From Methanobrevibacter sp. (GTDB lineage Archaea; Methanobacteriota; Methanobacteria; Methanobacteriales; Methanobacteriaceae): a stretch of 33,349 nucleotides of DNA. Below the pieces are notes generated by a model that worked only from the letters and a program-made list of their open reading frames with translations, searched no databases and had not been told where the DNA came from. Shown one piece after another: positions 1-7,557 of the stretch. The stretch's first letter is position 1; the number at the start of each line of letters is the position of its first letter. The stretch is from the NCBI RefSeq assembly GCF_030539875.1, contig NZ_JAUNXI010000004.1:83575-116923 (forward strand). Direction: 5' to 3'. A program made the position numbers and the translations under genes.

Positions 1-459
1 GGACCTGAAAGATATGTTGAAACTGAAAAACCCGCCAAACCTAATGATGAAAATTACAGGGATGATGACGGTAGTACACAACAGCCTTCTCCTGACCACA
101 ATACTGATGGAACAAACCCTGGCGGCAAAGACAATGGCAGGGGAAACTATATAAATGGAACCTCTTCCAGTTCACATATTTCCAACAGCGGAAATTCCGG
201 TAAGTATGGAACTAACGGTTCAGATATTTTCTCCCATGACTCTTCAGATATGGGTGAAAATGCAATATCTAAAGGTGATGTAAATGCAGGTTCATCAAGT
301 CAGGGTTCTGGTGAGGAATCTAAAGCTTATGAAGTAGTTCCTGAAACTCCAATATCCAAATCTATTGTTAATACTTCAGGTATTGTTATTTTAAGTATTA
401 TTGTGTTACTGGGATGTTTTATTATTGGGTATCGGCGTAAATTAAAATTCGATGAATAA
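1..459 (+). CDS. C-terminal end of an adhesin-like, membrane-anchored surface protein (5' end outside window)
   Basis: The frame is open from base 1 to the TAA at 457-459, giving 152 codons with no start in the window, so this is only the C-terminus. The visible part is a low-complexity stretch rich in Ser, Gly, Asn and Asp with almost no hydrophobic residues. A single hydrophobic segment follows (about residues 124-142, IVILSIIVLLGCFIIGY) and then a short basic tail (RRKLKFDE). A disordered hydrophilic stalk, one membrane helix and a positive cytoplasmic tail are typical of adhesin-like proteins that Methanobrevibacter species carry in large families. The ectodomain that would define the family is missing, so binding target and repeat type cannot be stated. 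A T-rich stretch directly follows the stop codon. Confidence 0.8.
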   Translation, partial: GPERYVETEKPAKPNDENYRDDDGSTQQPSPDHNTDGTNPGGKDNGRGNYINGTSSSSHISNSGNSGKYGTNGSDIFSHDSSDMGENAISKGDVNAGSSSQGSGEESKAYEVVPETPISKSIVNTSGIVILSIIVLLGCFIIGYRRKLKFDE

Positions 460-461
460 AA

Positions 462-492
462 TTTTCTTTTCTTTTTTTTCTTTTATTTATTA
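462..492 (+). terminator. T-rich archaeal terminator after the adhesin-like gene
   Basis: Immediately after the stop there is a long run of T interrupted by single C and A residues (TTTTCTTTTCTTTTTTTTC and onward). Archaeal RNA polymerase terminates at such oligo-T tracts without needing a hairpin. Confidence 0.5.
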
Positions 493-547
493 ACATGTTT
501 CTACAAAGTATATTTAATGGCTGTAAAATCTTGTTCTTTAAAAATAA

Positions 548-772
548 ACACACATAAACTTTGAAATAATCGATATTGCTTCAATCAATTATTTAATTGG
601 TATTGATGAAGGAATTATTTCTGTTTTTTTAAAAACATTCCACATCATCTATTGTTATGTAAATTCGAATTTAAATTGGTTAAAAGCCGATTACCTACTA
701 TTGATTGGTAATGTTAATAATGATGTAAATGAAGTTAAGGATCCCTGCTGTATTGACATACAGAAAGGCTAA
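548..772 (+). pseudogene. Possible decayed reading frame in the 365-bp gap 460-824
   Basis: The gap between the adhesin-like gene and the next gene holds no intact gene that I can support. One frame stays open for 74 codons from 548 to the TAA at 770-772. It reads like protein towards its end (LNWLKADYLLLIGNVNNDVN, then EVKDPCCIDIQKG), but it has no ATG or convincing GTG/TTG start and no ribosome binding site, and it is preceded by a stop at 545-547. I do not recognise the product. It may be the eroded 3' end of a gene or chance openness in AT-rich DNA. Confidence 0.2.
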
Positions 773-824
773 TTAAATAATCTAGTTCATATTTCAAGAG
801 AAATATCCAAAACAAAAAATAATA

Positions 825-1223
825 TTATTTCTTAATTTCTCTTAATAATTTTTTACGAGTAGTTATCAAATGTAATCCTAAAAATATTATGCTGAAAACT
901 GAAAAGGATTTATGAATATGTGAAATTTTATGATTTCCAATTTTTAAGCTTTTTAATGATTGTTGGCTGTAAAGAATACCTGAAATGATTGTTATTAATA
1001 AAGAGATAAGTAATCCGATATTTATGATAAGGTCTACGGTTCTTTTAAGATCATATTTTCCCTTATTTATTGCTTTAAAATATTTTTTATTATATTTTAA
1101 ATGTAATATTACTAAAAACAATAATCCTATTCCAATAATTTCATGAATTAAAACAGGAAGGCTAAGAAATTCTAATATAATTGCAACGCCCATTAAAATA
1201 TCCACAGTAATTTTTTTATTCAT
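825..1223 (-). CDS. Small four-helix membrane protein with paired H-x13-H motifs (DUF4405-like, cytochrome b-type)
   Basis: A 132-residue integral membrane protein with four hydrophobic segments (about residues 5-26, 28-43, 63-85, 104-121). Two helices carry histidines spaced as in b-type cytochromes: H27-x13-H41 and H104-x13-H118, with H98 and H102 just before. This pattern and the length fit DUF4405-type proteins, which resemble cytochrome b membrane subunits; heme binding is inferred. I start at the ATG at 1221-1223 rather than the TTG one codon upstream because AGGA lies 8 nt before it. The promoter region on the minus strand carries a metal-box-like palindrome next to a TATA element, the same arrangement as in front of the transporter and methyltransferase operons nearby. 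A role as a reductase in metal uptake is a hypothesis only. Confidence 0.75.
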   Translation of the reverse strand: MNKKITVDILMGVAIILEFLSLPVLIHEIIGIGLLFLVILHLKYNKKYFKAINKGKYDLKRTVDLIINIGLLISLLITIISGILYSQQSLKSLKIGNHKISHIHKSFSVFSIIFLGLHLITTRKKLLREIKK

Positions 1224-1260
1224 CAAACCATTCCTGATTTTATTATTTGTTTTTTTTTCT

Positions 1261-1286
1261 TATTTAAATTTTTAGTTATGCCTAAA
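1261..1286 (-). promoter_or_regulatory. DtxR-like palindrome (box 1) plus TATA element for the H-x13-H membrane protein gene
   Basis: TTTAGTTATGCCTAAA at 1271-1286 matches the perfect palindrome found at 9005-9020 in 14 of 16 positions. Read on the minus strand, a TATA-like TTTAAATA (about 1261-1268) follows directly, placing transcription start near 1240 and the box at the BRE/TATA position. A bound repressor there would block TBP/TFB. Confidence 0.55.
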
Positions 1287-1414
1287 TTTTTTTATTATTC
1301 TCTGGTTAGTGTGGCTATAAAAAGAGGTATAATAATGTTTACAATAATTATAATTTTACAGTTACATTTTTTTTATTTGATTTTGGATTAATTGGAAATG
1401 TTATTTTAGACATG

Positions 1415-1446
1415 GGGCAATTGGATGCCTCATATTGGGCATAATT
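1415..1446 (+). promoter_or_regulatory. GGGCA direct repeats upstream of the AraC-type gene (possible autoregulatory site)
   Basis: GGGCAATT at 1415-1422 and GGGCATAATT at 1437-1446 are direct repeats 22 bp apart, two helical turns, as in AraC-family operators. Between them ATGCC (1425-1429) forms an inverted half-site with GGCAT at 1438-1442. The block lies about 35 bp upstream of the TATA element of the AraC-type gene. Confidence 0.35.
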
Positions 1447-1479
1447 TTCAATCAAAAATATTTCTTAACCAATTCAAAA

Positions 1480-1510
1480 TTTAAATAAAATAGATTTCAA
1501 ATTTAAGCAT
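1480..1510 (+). promoter_or_regulatory. TATA element of the AraC-type gene; transcript probably leaderless
   Basis: TTTAAATAAAA lies at about 1480-1490. The expected start point about 25 bp downstream coincides with the ATG at 1511, and no Shine-Dalgarno sequence precedes that ATG. This suggests a leaderless mRNA. Confidence 0.45.
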
Positions 1511-2461
1511 ATGAATGAAAATCTTTATGGAATTTTAGATAAGGTTTTAAAATCTGAATTTTCAATTGAAGGCGATGGTTCTAAAAAGACTATTAAGTTG
1601 GGAAAGGATGCCGAACACGGAAAAATGGAAACTCATTCCATATTTGATGGAATTGTCATTGCTTTTATTGACATTAACATTAACAACTTTGATAATGTTT
1701 TTTTTGAAGATAAGATTTCTTCTCGTTTACTTCAAATCAACCATTGTGCTGAAGGCAGATATTCATATGCCCTAAACGATGATAAGATTGTTTATTTTGG
1801 AAAAGGGGATCTGTGTGTTAACATTTATGATCTGACAAAAACGGTTTCCGATTTTCCTTTAGGATATTATGAAGGATTGGAGATTTTCATTGATGTTGAT
1901 GCTGCAAATGAACCGATTAAAGAGGTCATCCCTGATTTTGATTTAATTGAATTATATGAGAGTTTAGAAAAATCTAAGGGTTATAGGTTAGTCAGAGCAA
2001 ATGAAAAAATCGACCATGTAATCGGTGAGTTATATTGTATTGATGAGCGAATTAAAGAACCTTATTTTAAATTAAAATGTTTGGAACTATTGCTGTTTGT
2101 ATCCATAGCCAGTGAATCCAAAACGGAATCAATTTCACTTTCTAAAAAACATGTTAATATAGTGGAAAGTGTCAAAGATGATTTGATTAAGGATTTGGGA
2201 AGTAAAATCACAATCGGGGAGTTGGCCAATAAACATGATGTAAGCAAAACAACCTTGAAAAACTCTTTTAAGGAAGTTTATGGAAAACCTATTTTCAAAT
2301 GGAGAAAAGAGTACAAACTTGATTATGCTTGTCGTTTGATTGAAAAAGGACAGTTATCTATTTCAGAGATATCTAAAAAAGTCGGATATTCTTCTCCTTC
2401 AAAATTTAGTCAGGCATTTAAGGGACATGTTGGCTGCACTCCATCGGAGTATAAAAAATAA
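1511..2461 (+). CDS. AraC/XylS-family transcriptional regulator
   Basis: A 316-residue protein. The last ~100 residues form the AraC double helix-turn-helix domain: first HTH in TIGELANKHDVSKTTLKNSF (about 238-257), then second HTH and family signature in the segment ending ISEISKKVGYSSPSKFSQAF, followed by GCTPSEYKK at the C-terminus. The N-terminal ~200 residues are the presumed ligand-sensing part and match nothing I can name. It lies directly upstream of, and in the same direction as, the ABC/ECF transporter operon. This order resembles the AraC-type regulator YbtA with the YbtP/YbtQ siderophore importer in bacteria. AraC regulators are common in bacteria and uncommon in archaea, so bacterial transfer is likely. 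Control of the adjacent operon is inferred. Confidence 0.9.
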   Translation: MNENLYGILDKVLKSEFSIEGDGSKKTIKLGKDAEHGKMETHSIFDGIVIAFIDININNFDNVFFEDKISSRLLQINHCAEGRYSYALNDDKIVYFGKGDLCVNIYDLTKTVSDFPLGYYEGLEIFIDVDAANEPIKEVIPDFDLIELYESLEKSKGYRLVRANEKIDHVIGELYCIDERIKEPYFKLKCLELLLFVSIASESKTESISLSKKHVNIVESVKDDLIKDLGSKITIGELANKHDVSKTTLKNSFKEVYGKPIFKWRKEYKLDYACRLIEKGQLSISEISKKVGYSSPSKFSQAFKGHVGCTPSEYKK

Positions 2462-2462
2462 T

Positions 2463-2493
2463 TTTTGTCTTTTTGGTATACTTTTGTCTTTTT
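2463..2493 (+). promoter_or_regulatory. Direct repeat TTTTGTCTTTTT x2 after the AraC-type gene (terminator or operator)
   Basis: The 12-mer TTTTGTCTTTTT occurs at 2463-2474 and again at 2482-2493, a 19-bp period, with GGTATAC between the copies. It starts one base after the AraC-type stop codon, so the simplest reading is a T-rich terminator. Exact duplication upstream of the regulated operon also suits an AraC-type direct-repeat operator. Confidence 0.35.
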
Positions 2494-2541
2494 AGTTCAA
2501 ATAAATATATATACTTATTTTAAAAATAGTTAATAATGAAA

Positions 2542-2575
2542 ATAAGGTATTCCTAATTATTTTTTTATAAATTCT
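2542..2575 (+). promoter_or_regulatory. DtxR-like palindrome (box 2) and TATA element upstream of the transporter operon
   Basis: ATAAGGTATTCCTAAT at 2542-2557 matches the perfect box at 9005-9020 in 12 of 16 positions. A TATA element (TTTATAAATT, about 2564-2573) follows within a few bases, the same box-then-TATA arrangement as boxes 1 and 4. Transcription would start near 2595, giving a leader of roughly 85 nt. Confidence 0.45.
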
Positions 2576-2612
2576 TTTAAATTTGTTCTTTTATTTATTT
2601 TTAAGATATTTT

Positions 2613-2633
2613 AAAGGACTGTCCTTTTAGGAC
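2613..2633 (+). promoter_or_regulatory. Three alternating AGGAC half-sites in the transporter operon leader
   Basis: AAAGGACTGTCCTTT (2613-2627) is an inverted repeat with 7-bp arms. Its right arm forms a second inverted repeat with the next half-site: GTCCT-TTT-AGGAC (2621-2633). It could be a protein-binding site or alternative leader RNA hairpins. The binding factor is unknown. Confidence 0.3.
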
Positions 2634-2644
2634 CATTTTAAATT

Positions 2645-2675
2645 TTTAGGCATACCTAAATTAAATTATAAGGAG
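2645..2675 (+). promoter_or_regulatory. DtxR-like palindrome (box 3) and Shine-Dalgarno of the transporter operon
   Basis: TTTAGGCATACCTAAA at 2645-2660 differs from the perfect box at 9005-9020 in one base. It ends 21 bp before the first transporter ATG. A strong ribosome binding site AAGGAG follows at 2670-2675, 6 nt before ATG 2682. Confidence 0.6.
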
Positions 2676-2681
2676 TTTATC

Positions 2682-4472
2682 ATGTCAAATACTCAAAATA
2701 AAAATAAATTTATACGATTATTGAATTATTCGGGTAATTATAAATATTTGTCAATCTTAGGTATGATATTATCTGCTTTAAGTGCCATATGTTTACTGCT
2801 TCCATTTGTATACATATGGGATGTTGTCAATGCACTTTTGACTGTTGCTCCAAACTTCAGTCAGGCGCAGAACTTGGATACATATGCTTTTAATGCATTC
2901 GCATTTGCAGTTGCAGGAATAGTCTTAAACTTTTTCGGTTTAATGGGCACTCACTTATCTGCATTTAAAAATGAGAAGAACATGAAAGATGCAGCTATAA
3001 GTCATCTGCTTAAGCTGCCTTTGGGATATTTTTCAAATCATACCAGCGGCGGGCTTAGAAAAGTAATTGATTTTAGCACTGCAAAAACCGAAACATTTTT
3101 AGCTCATCAGTTATTTGATTTGACTGGAGCTATTGTAACACCAATAGCTTTTTTAATATTGTTATTCAGTTTTAACTGGATTTTAGGTTTAATCTGTTTG
3201 ATTCCAATCGTTTTATGTTTCCTATTCATGTATCCTATGTTTTCTTCTGAATCTCAGAATTTTATGGTTCAGTATCAGACATATCTTGAAAGAATGAACG
3301 GTGAAGCGGTGGAATATGTTAGAGGAATTCCGGTTACAAAAGCATTCCAGCAAAGTGTTTATTCATTTAAAAACTTCATTGGTGCAATCAGGAATTATGC
3401 AAAATTCTCAGCTAACTATTCATTGTCTACCCAGTTTCCAATGACTGCATTTACAGTATCCATCAATGGATTTTTTGCTCTATTGATTCCTGCAGGAATA
3501 TTGCTTGCAGGATCTCTAGTCGATAAAAAATTCTTAGCGGATTTCATGTTTTATGTAATATTCACACCAATATGTGCTGTGATGATGAATAGGATAATGA
3601 CAGTTTCACAGGATTGGATGTTGGCAAGCCATGCTTTGGAAGGCATTGAAGAAATTTTAGCCGAAAAGCCTTTAGTTGAAGCGGTTAATCCTCAAAAACC
3701 TAAAAATCATTCAATCGAATTTGAAGAGGTCTATTTTGACTATGAAAAAACTGATGGTGATGAGCATATATTAAATGATGTTAATTTAAGAATTGATGAA
3801 AATGAAACTGTTGCATTAGTTGGACCGTCCGGCAGCGGTAAAACAACTATAGCATCACTGATACCAAGATTCTGGGATGTTGATGAAGGTTCTATAAGGG
3901 TTGGTGATGTTGATGTAAGGGATATTTCAACAAAAGATTTGATGGAAAACATTTCATTCGTATTTCAGAATACCACTTTATTCAAAGATTCAATTTACAA
4001 TAATGTAGCTATTGGTTGTAAAGGAGCTTCAAGAGAAGATGTTAAAAAAGCATTAAGTTTGGCTCAATGTGATGATATAATTGATGAGCTTCCTGATGGA
4101 ATCGATACAGTGATTGGAACTGAAGGAACGTATCTTTCAGGAGGTCAGCAACAAAGGATAGCGCTTGCAAGAGCAATACTTAAAGATGCTCCAATAATCA
4201 TTTTAGATGAAGCCACCGCTCTGGCGGACCCGGAAAACGAATATATGATTCAAAAGGCAATTTCTGAAATTACAAAAGATAAGACTGTAATAATGATTGC
4301 ACATAGATTATCCACAGTCAAGAATGTAGATAAGATTTATGTTGTTGAAAATGGACGAATTGTTGAAAAAGGCAATCATGATGCATTAGTTGAAAACAAA
4401 GGGATTTATTCAAGAATGTGGGATGAGTTTAACCAGTCCATTCAATGGAAAGTAAAAAGTGAGGCGGTATGA
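2682..4472 (+). CDS. ABC half-transporter, type IV fold with fused ATPase (YbtP/IrtA-like), first subunit
   Basis: A 596-residue half-transporter. Residues ~1-320 form a six-helix membrane domain; residues ~345-590 form the nucleotide-binding domain with Walker A GPSGSGKTT, Q-loop VFQNTT, signature LSGGQQQR and Walker B IIILDEAT. The D-loop reads ALADPENE where most ABC proteins have SALD; a variant D-loop of this kind is also what I recall for the YbtP/IrtA group of siderophore importers, which use an exporter-like fold for uptake. The stop abuts the ATG of the next gene, so the two proteins should form a heterodimer. There is no N-terminal siderophore-reductase domain as in IrtA. Substrate is inferred from family and context, not visible in sequence; multidrug export remains an alternative. 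Confidence 0.88.
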   Translation: MSNTQNKNKFIRLLNYSGNYKYLSILGMILSALSAICLLLPFVYIWDVVNALLTVAPNFSQAQNLDTYAFNAFAFAVAGIVLNFFGLMGTHLSAFKNEKNMKDAAISHLLKLPLGYFSNHTSGGLRKVIDFSTAKTETFLAHQLFDLTGAIVTPIAFLILLFSFNWILGLICLIPIVLCFLFMYPMFSSESQNFMVQYQTYLERMNGEAVEYVRGIPVTKAFQQSVYSFKNFIGAIRNYAKFSANYSLSTQFPMTAFTVSINGFFALLIPAGILLAGSLVDKKFLADFMFYVIFTPICAVMMNRIMTVSQDWMLASHALEGIEEILAEKPLVEAVNPQKPKNHSIEFEEVYFDYEKTDGDEHILNDVNLRIDENETVALVGPSGSGKTTIASLIPRFWDVDEGSIRVGDVDVRDISTKDLMENISFVFQNTTLFKDSIYNNVAIGCKGASREDVKKALSLAQCDDIIDELPDGIDTVIGTEGTYLSGGQQQRIALARAILKDAPIIILDEATALADPENEYMIQKAISEITKDKTVIMIAHRLSTVKNVDKIYVVENGRIVEKGNHDALVENKGIYSRMWDEFNQSIQWKVKSEAV

Positions 4473-6218
4473 ATGATATCAGAATATTTCACTGAAAGAT
4501 TTGGACTTACAAAAGAGGGTTCCGATAATTTGATTAAAGGAATCATCTACACGTCACTTTTAAACATTGCGTTCATGCTTCCAGTCGGTTTATATGCATT
4601 GCTCATTAATATGTGGGTAGAACCATTGACTGGAGGTAAGGTCATCGAGCCGAACCTTGGCATGTTTATCGTATTGATATTAATCGTTTTAGGAATTATC
4701 TTTGCATTGGCATGGAAACAATATCACTTTGTATTCAACACAACTTACACAGAAAGTGAAAACAGAAGAATCAATCTGGGTGAAAATTTAAGAAAACTTC
4801 CGCTGTCATTCTTTGAGAACAGAGACTTGGCAGACTTGACATCAACAATCATGAATGACTGCACTGATTTGGAACATGTCTTTTCACATGCGATTCCACA
4901 ATTGCTCGGTTCAATTATCTCATTGGTTCTTGTTGCAATTGGAATGTTTGTCTTTGATTGGAGACTTGCCCTTGCACTATTATGGCCAGTTCCTGTAGCA
5001 TTTGCAATTTTATATGCATCAAAAATTCTCATCTATAAAGGTGGTGAAATTGTCATGGAAGATTTGCTTGATTGCGGAGATACAATGCAGGAATGTATAG
5101 AATCCATCAGAGATTTGAAATCATACAGTTATCATGATGAATACTTTGGAAAGATTTCTGGATTAACTTCCAAAATTGAAAAATCAAGAATCAAAGCAGA
5201 ATTAATGGCTGCTTCCGGAGTAATCACTGGCAAAGTTGTCTTGAATTTAGGAATAGTTTCTGTAATTCTTCTAGGTTCATACTTAATAATGAATTCACAG
5301 GTGTCACTCTTTACACTTTTAATATTTCTGATAGCCTCCGCAACGATTTATGCACCAGTTGAAAACGGGTTAATGTTTTTATCTGAAATATTGATGATGG
5401 ATATAAAAATTGAAAGGACCAAAGAAATTGAATCATTAGTTGTTGAAGAGGGATTAACTGAATATTCCTTAAATGGTTATGATATTGAATTTAAAGGTGT
5501 TGATTTCAATTATGATGATTTAAAAAATGTTTTAACTGATATTAATTTTACAGCAAAACAGGGTGAGGTTACAGCGCTTGTTGGACCTTCAGGTGGTGGA
5601 AAATCCACGGTTTCCAAACTGGCTGCCAGATTCTGGGATCCAGTTTCTGGTGAAGTGATTCTGGGAGGGCATGATTTGTCAAAACTGGATAGTGAAAAAC
5701 TCTTGGAAAACTTCTCAATTGTTTTTCAGGATGTGATGCTGTTTAATACTTCAATTCTGGAAAATATTCGGGTCGGTAAAAAGGATGCAACTGATGAAGA
5801 AGTTGTTGAGGCTGCAAAACTTGCAGAATGTGAAGATTTTGTCCAAAAACTTCCTGATGGCTATGATGAGGTCATTGGTGAAAATGGTGAGTTGTTATCT
5901 GGGGGTCAAAGACAAAGAATTTCAATTGCAAGGGCATTGCTTAAGGATGCTAATGTCATTCTTCTGGATGAAGCTACATCATTTTTGGATGTTGAAAATG
6001 AATCTAAGATTCAAAAAGCGTTATCTCAGTTAATTAAAAACAAGACTGTGATAATTATTGCTCATAGGATGCGTACAATAGCAAATGCCGATAAAATTAT
6101 TGTTCTCGATGAAGGTAGAATCGCTGAGCAAGGTTCACCTGAGGAATTATTAGCTCAAAATGGACTGTTTAAGAAAATGGTCGACTTACAAAATTTAAGT
6201 GGGGAATGGGTAATCTGA
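4473..6218 (+). CDS. ABC half-transporter, type IV fold with fused ATPase (YbtQ/IrtB-like), second subunit
   Basis: A 581-residue partner of the preceding gene. The membrane domain occupies about residues 1-310. The ATPase domain has Walker A GPSGGGKST, Q-loop VFQDVM, signature LSGGQRQR, Walker B VILLDEAT with D-loop SFLDVENES, and switch His in IIAHRM. The ATG at 4473 follows the upstream TGA with no gap, and GAGGCGG (4461-4467) serves as a ribosome binding site, so translation is coupled and equal subunit amounts are expected. The paired, non-identical D-loops indicate a heterodimer with one normal and one altered ATP site. Importer of a metal-chelate is the preferred reading because an ECF module of the kind found with siderophore transporters follows directly. 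Confidence 0.88.
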   Translation: MISEYFTERFGLTKEGSDNLIKGIIYTSLLNIAFMLPVGLYALLINMWVEPLTGGKVIEPNLGMFIVLILIVLGIIFALAWKQYHFVFNTTYTESENRRINLGENLRKLPLSFFENRDLADLTSTIMNDCTDLEHVFSHAIPQLLGSIISLVLVAIGMFVFDWRLALALLWPVPVAFAILYASKILIYKGGEIVMEDLLDCGDTMQECIESIRDLKSYSYHDEYFGKISGLTSKIEKSRIKAELMAASGVITGKVVLNLGIVSVILLGSYLIMNSQVSLFTLLIFLIASATIYAPVENGLMFLSEILMMDIKIERTKEIESLVVEEGLTEYSLNGYDIEFKGVDFNYDDLKNVLTDINFTAKQGEVTALVGPSGGGKSTVSKLAARFWDPVSGEVILGGHDLSKLDSEKLLENFSIVFQDVMLFNTSILENIRVGKKDATDEEVVEAAKLAECEDFVQKLPDGYDEVIGENGELLSGGQRQRISIARALLKDANVILLDEATSFLDVENESKIQKALSQLIKNKTVIIIAHRMRTIANADKIIVLDEGRIAEQGSPEELLAQNGLFKKMVDLQNLSGEWVI

Positions 6219-6247
6219 TTTCCTTAAAAAAATTTAGGAGAAAAATT

Positions 6248-6829
6248 ATGTCTGAAAGATTAAATGTGAAGGATTTAATCACTGTAGGTGTTTTTGCAGT
6301 GATATTAATAGTATTAATATTTGTATTTGGAATGCTAGGTTATATTCCTATTCTAATGTTGGCATTACCAATTTTGGCTGCATTGATTTGTGGAATTCCA
6401 TATATGCTGTTTTTAACAAGAGTTTCTAAATTTGGAATGGTTACATTACTGGGGTTAATTCTGGGTATAATAATGTTTTTAAGCGGTCACACATGGATAC
6501 CAATAATTGTATTCACTTTATTTGCATTCATTGCTGATTGTATCTTAAAAATGGGTAATTATTCCTCAATCAAAAACTCAATTATTAGTCATGGTGTTTT
6601 TATAATGGGGATTATGGGTAATATGTTGCCATTTTTCATTTTAAGAGATTATTTCATGGAAGCAATGCGTGTTTCAATGGGAAATGATTATGTTAATGTT
6701 ATCACCCCATTTCTTAACAGTGGAGTTTTAATAATCTTAGTTATTTTAACATTCATTGTAGGTGTTGCAAGTGCATATCTTGGAAAAATCGTATTGAAAA
6801 AACACTTTGAAAAAGCAGGTATAGCTTAG
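6248..6829 (+). CDS. ECF transporter S component, MptD/Trep_Strep family
   Basis: A 193-residue, very hydrophobic protein with about six membrane segments and few charged residues, ending in a short basic tail (KKHFEKAGIA). I chose the ATG at 6248 because TTAGGAG (6234-6240) sits 7 nt before it; the longer frame starting at 6206 would overlap the upstream gene and lacks a site. Size, topology and context match the MptD/Trep_Strep family of substrate-binding ECF subunits, which in bacteria occur with paired YbtP/Q-type ABC proteins, for example in the mpt iron-uptake locus of Mycobacterium avium subsp. paratuberculosis. It would bind the substrate and dock on the T subunit encoded next. The ligand is unknown. 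Confidence 0.75.
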   Translation: MSERLNVKDLITVGVFAVILIVLIFVFGMLGYIPILMLALPILAALICGIPYMLFLTRVSKFGMVTLLGLILGIIMFLSGHTWIPIIVFTLFAFIADCILKMGNYSSIKNSIISHGVFIMGIMGNMLPFFILRDYFMEAMRVSMGNDYVNVITPFLNSGVLIILVILTFIVGVASAYLGKIVLKKHFEKAGIA

Positions 6830-6837
6830 GTGTGATT

Positions 6838-7557
6838 ATGGGATTAGAACTAAATTTTAATCTAGATCCAAGAACTAAAATTCTTATTCTAGTTATTTTA
6901 AGTTTTATGGTTTTCAATGATGTGTCATTATATGTCAGTGGAATTTTAGTTTTAATTCCATTTATTTGTTTATTCTTCACAAATCATAAAAAGGCTTCTT
7001 TAATCTATATTGCAGCTTATATTCTTGCAAAATATGTCCAGATTTATATTCTCCCAGTTGCAACTGGTTTTCTGGCTATACTGTTGATAACTTTTAGTTA
7101 TACAGTTTCTAGAATGTTGCCGATTATTATGATGGGATATTATACTATAACAACAACAAAAGTAAGTGAATTTATTTCATCTATGGAAAAAAGCAGTATT
7201 CCACGAGACATTATCATACCTGTCTCAGTTGTGTTTAGATATGTTCCATCAGTTTTTGAAGAGATAAAATCAATAACCAATGCAATGAAAATGAGGGGAT
7301 TTGGCCTATCAGTTAAATCTTTGAAAAACCCTTTAAAATTAATAGAATTTTATATGGTTCCTATCTTGATTAGTGCCATTAAAACTGCAGATGAACTATC
7401 TGCTGCATCTCTAACAAGAGGTCTCAGCAATCCAGAGCATAGAACTCATTTATTTGAAGTAAAACTAACTAAACTGGATTACGCCCTTTTAACAATAACA
7501 TTCATAGGCTTCGGAATATATGTATATAATTTTTTGAGAGGTGTTTTAATTGCTTAA
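6838..7557 (+). CDS. ECF transporter T component (EcfT/CbiQ-like energy-coupling membrane protein)
   Basis: A 239-residue protein with N-terminal membrane helices and a cytoplasmic coupling region. The family's two short coupling motifs (usually Ala-Arg-Gly) appear as MRG in NAMKMRGFG and TRG in AASLTRGLS, separated by about 50 residues; these helices insert into grooves of the ATPases. The ATG at 6838 is preceded by AGGTG (6828-6832), which overlaps the TAG stop of the S gene; a GTG at 6832 is an alternative start. It links the S component to the ATPases encoded by the next gene, whose start lies inside the end of this one. There is only one T gene, so this is a dedicated (group I-like) ECF system rather than a shared one. 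Confidence 0.85.
   Translation: MGLELNFNLDPRTKILILVILSFMVFNDVSLYVSGILVLIPFICLFFTNHKKASLIYIAAYILAKYVQIYILPVATGFLAILLITFSYTVSRMLPIIMMGYYTITTTKVSEFISSMEKSSIPRDIIIPVSVVFRYVPSVFEEIKSITNAMKMRGFGLSVKSLKNPLKLIEFYMVPILISAIKTADELSAASLTRGLSNPEHRTHLFEVKLTKLDYALLTITFIGFGIYVYNFLRGVLIA

Noticed and set aside
1335-1390. Small ATG frame (about 18 codons) upstream of the AraC-type gene
   Set aside because: Almost only hydrophobic AT-rich codons, no clear ribosome site, and no sign of conservation that could be judged here.
6206-6247. Longer start for the ECF S component
   Set aside because: Overlaps the upstream ABC gene and lacks a ribosome site, while ATG 6248 has TTAGGAG at good distance.
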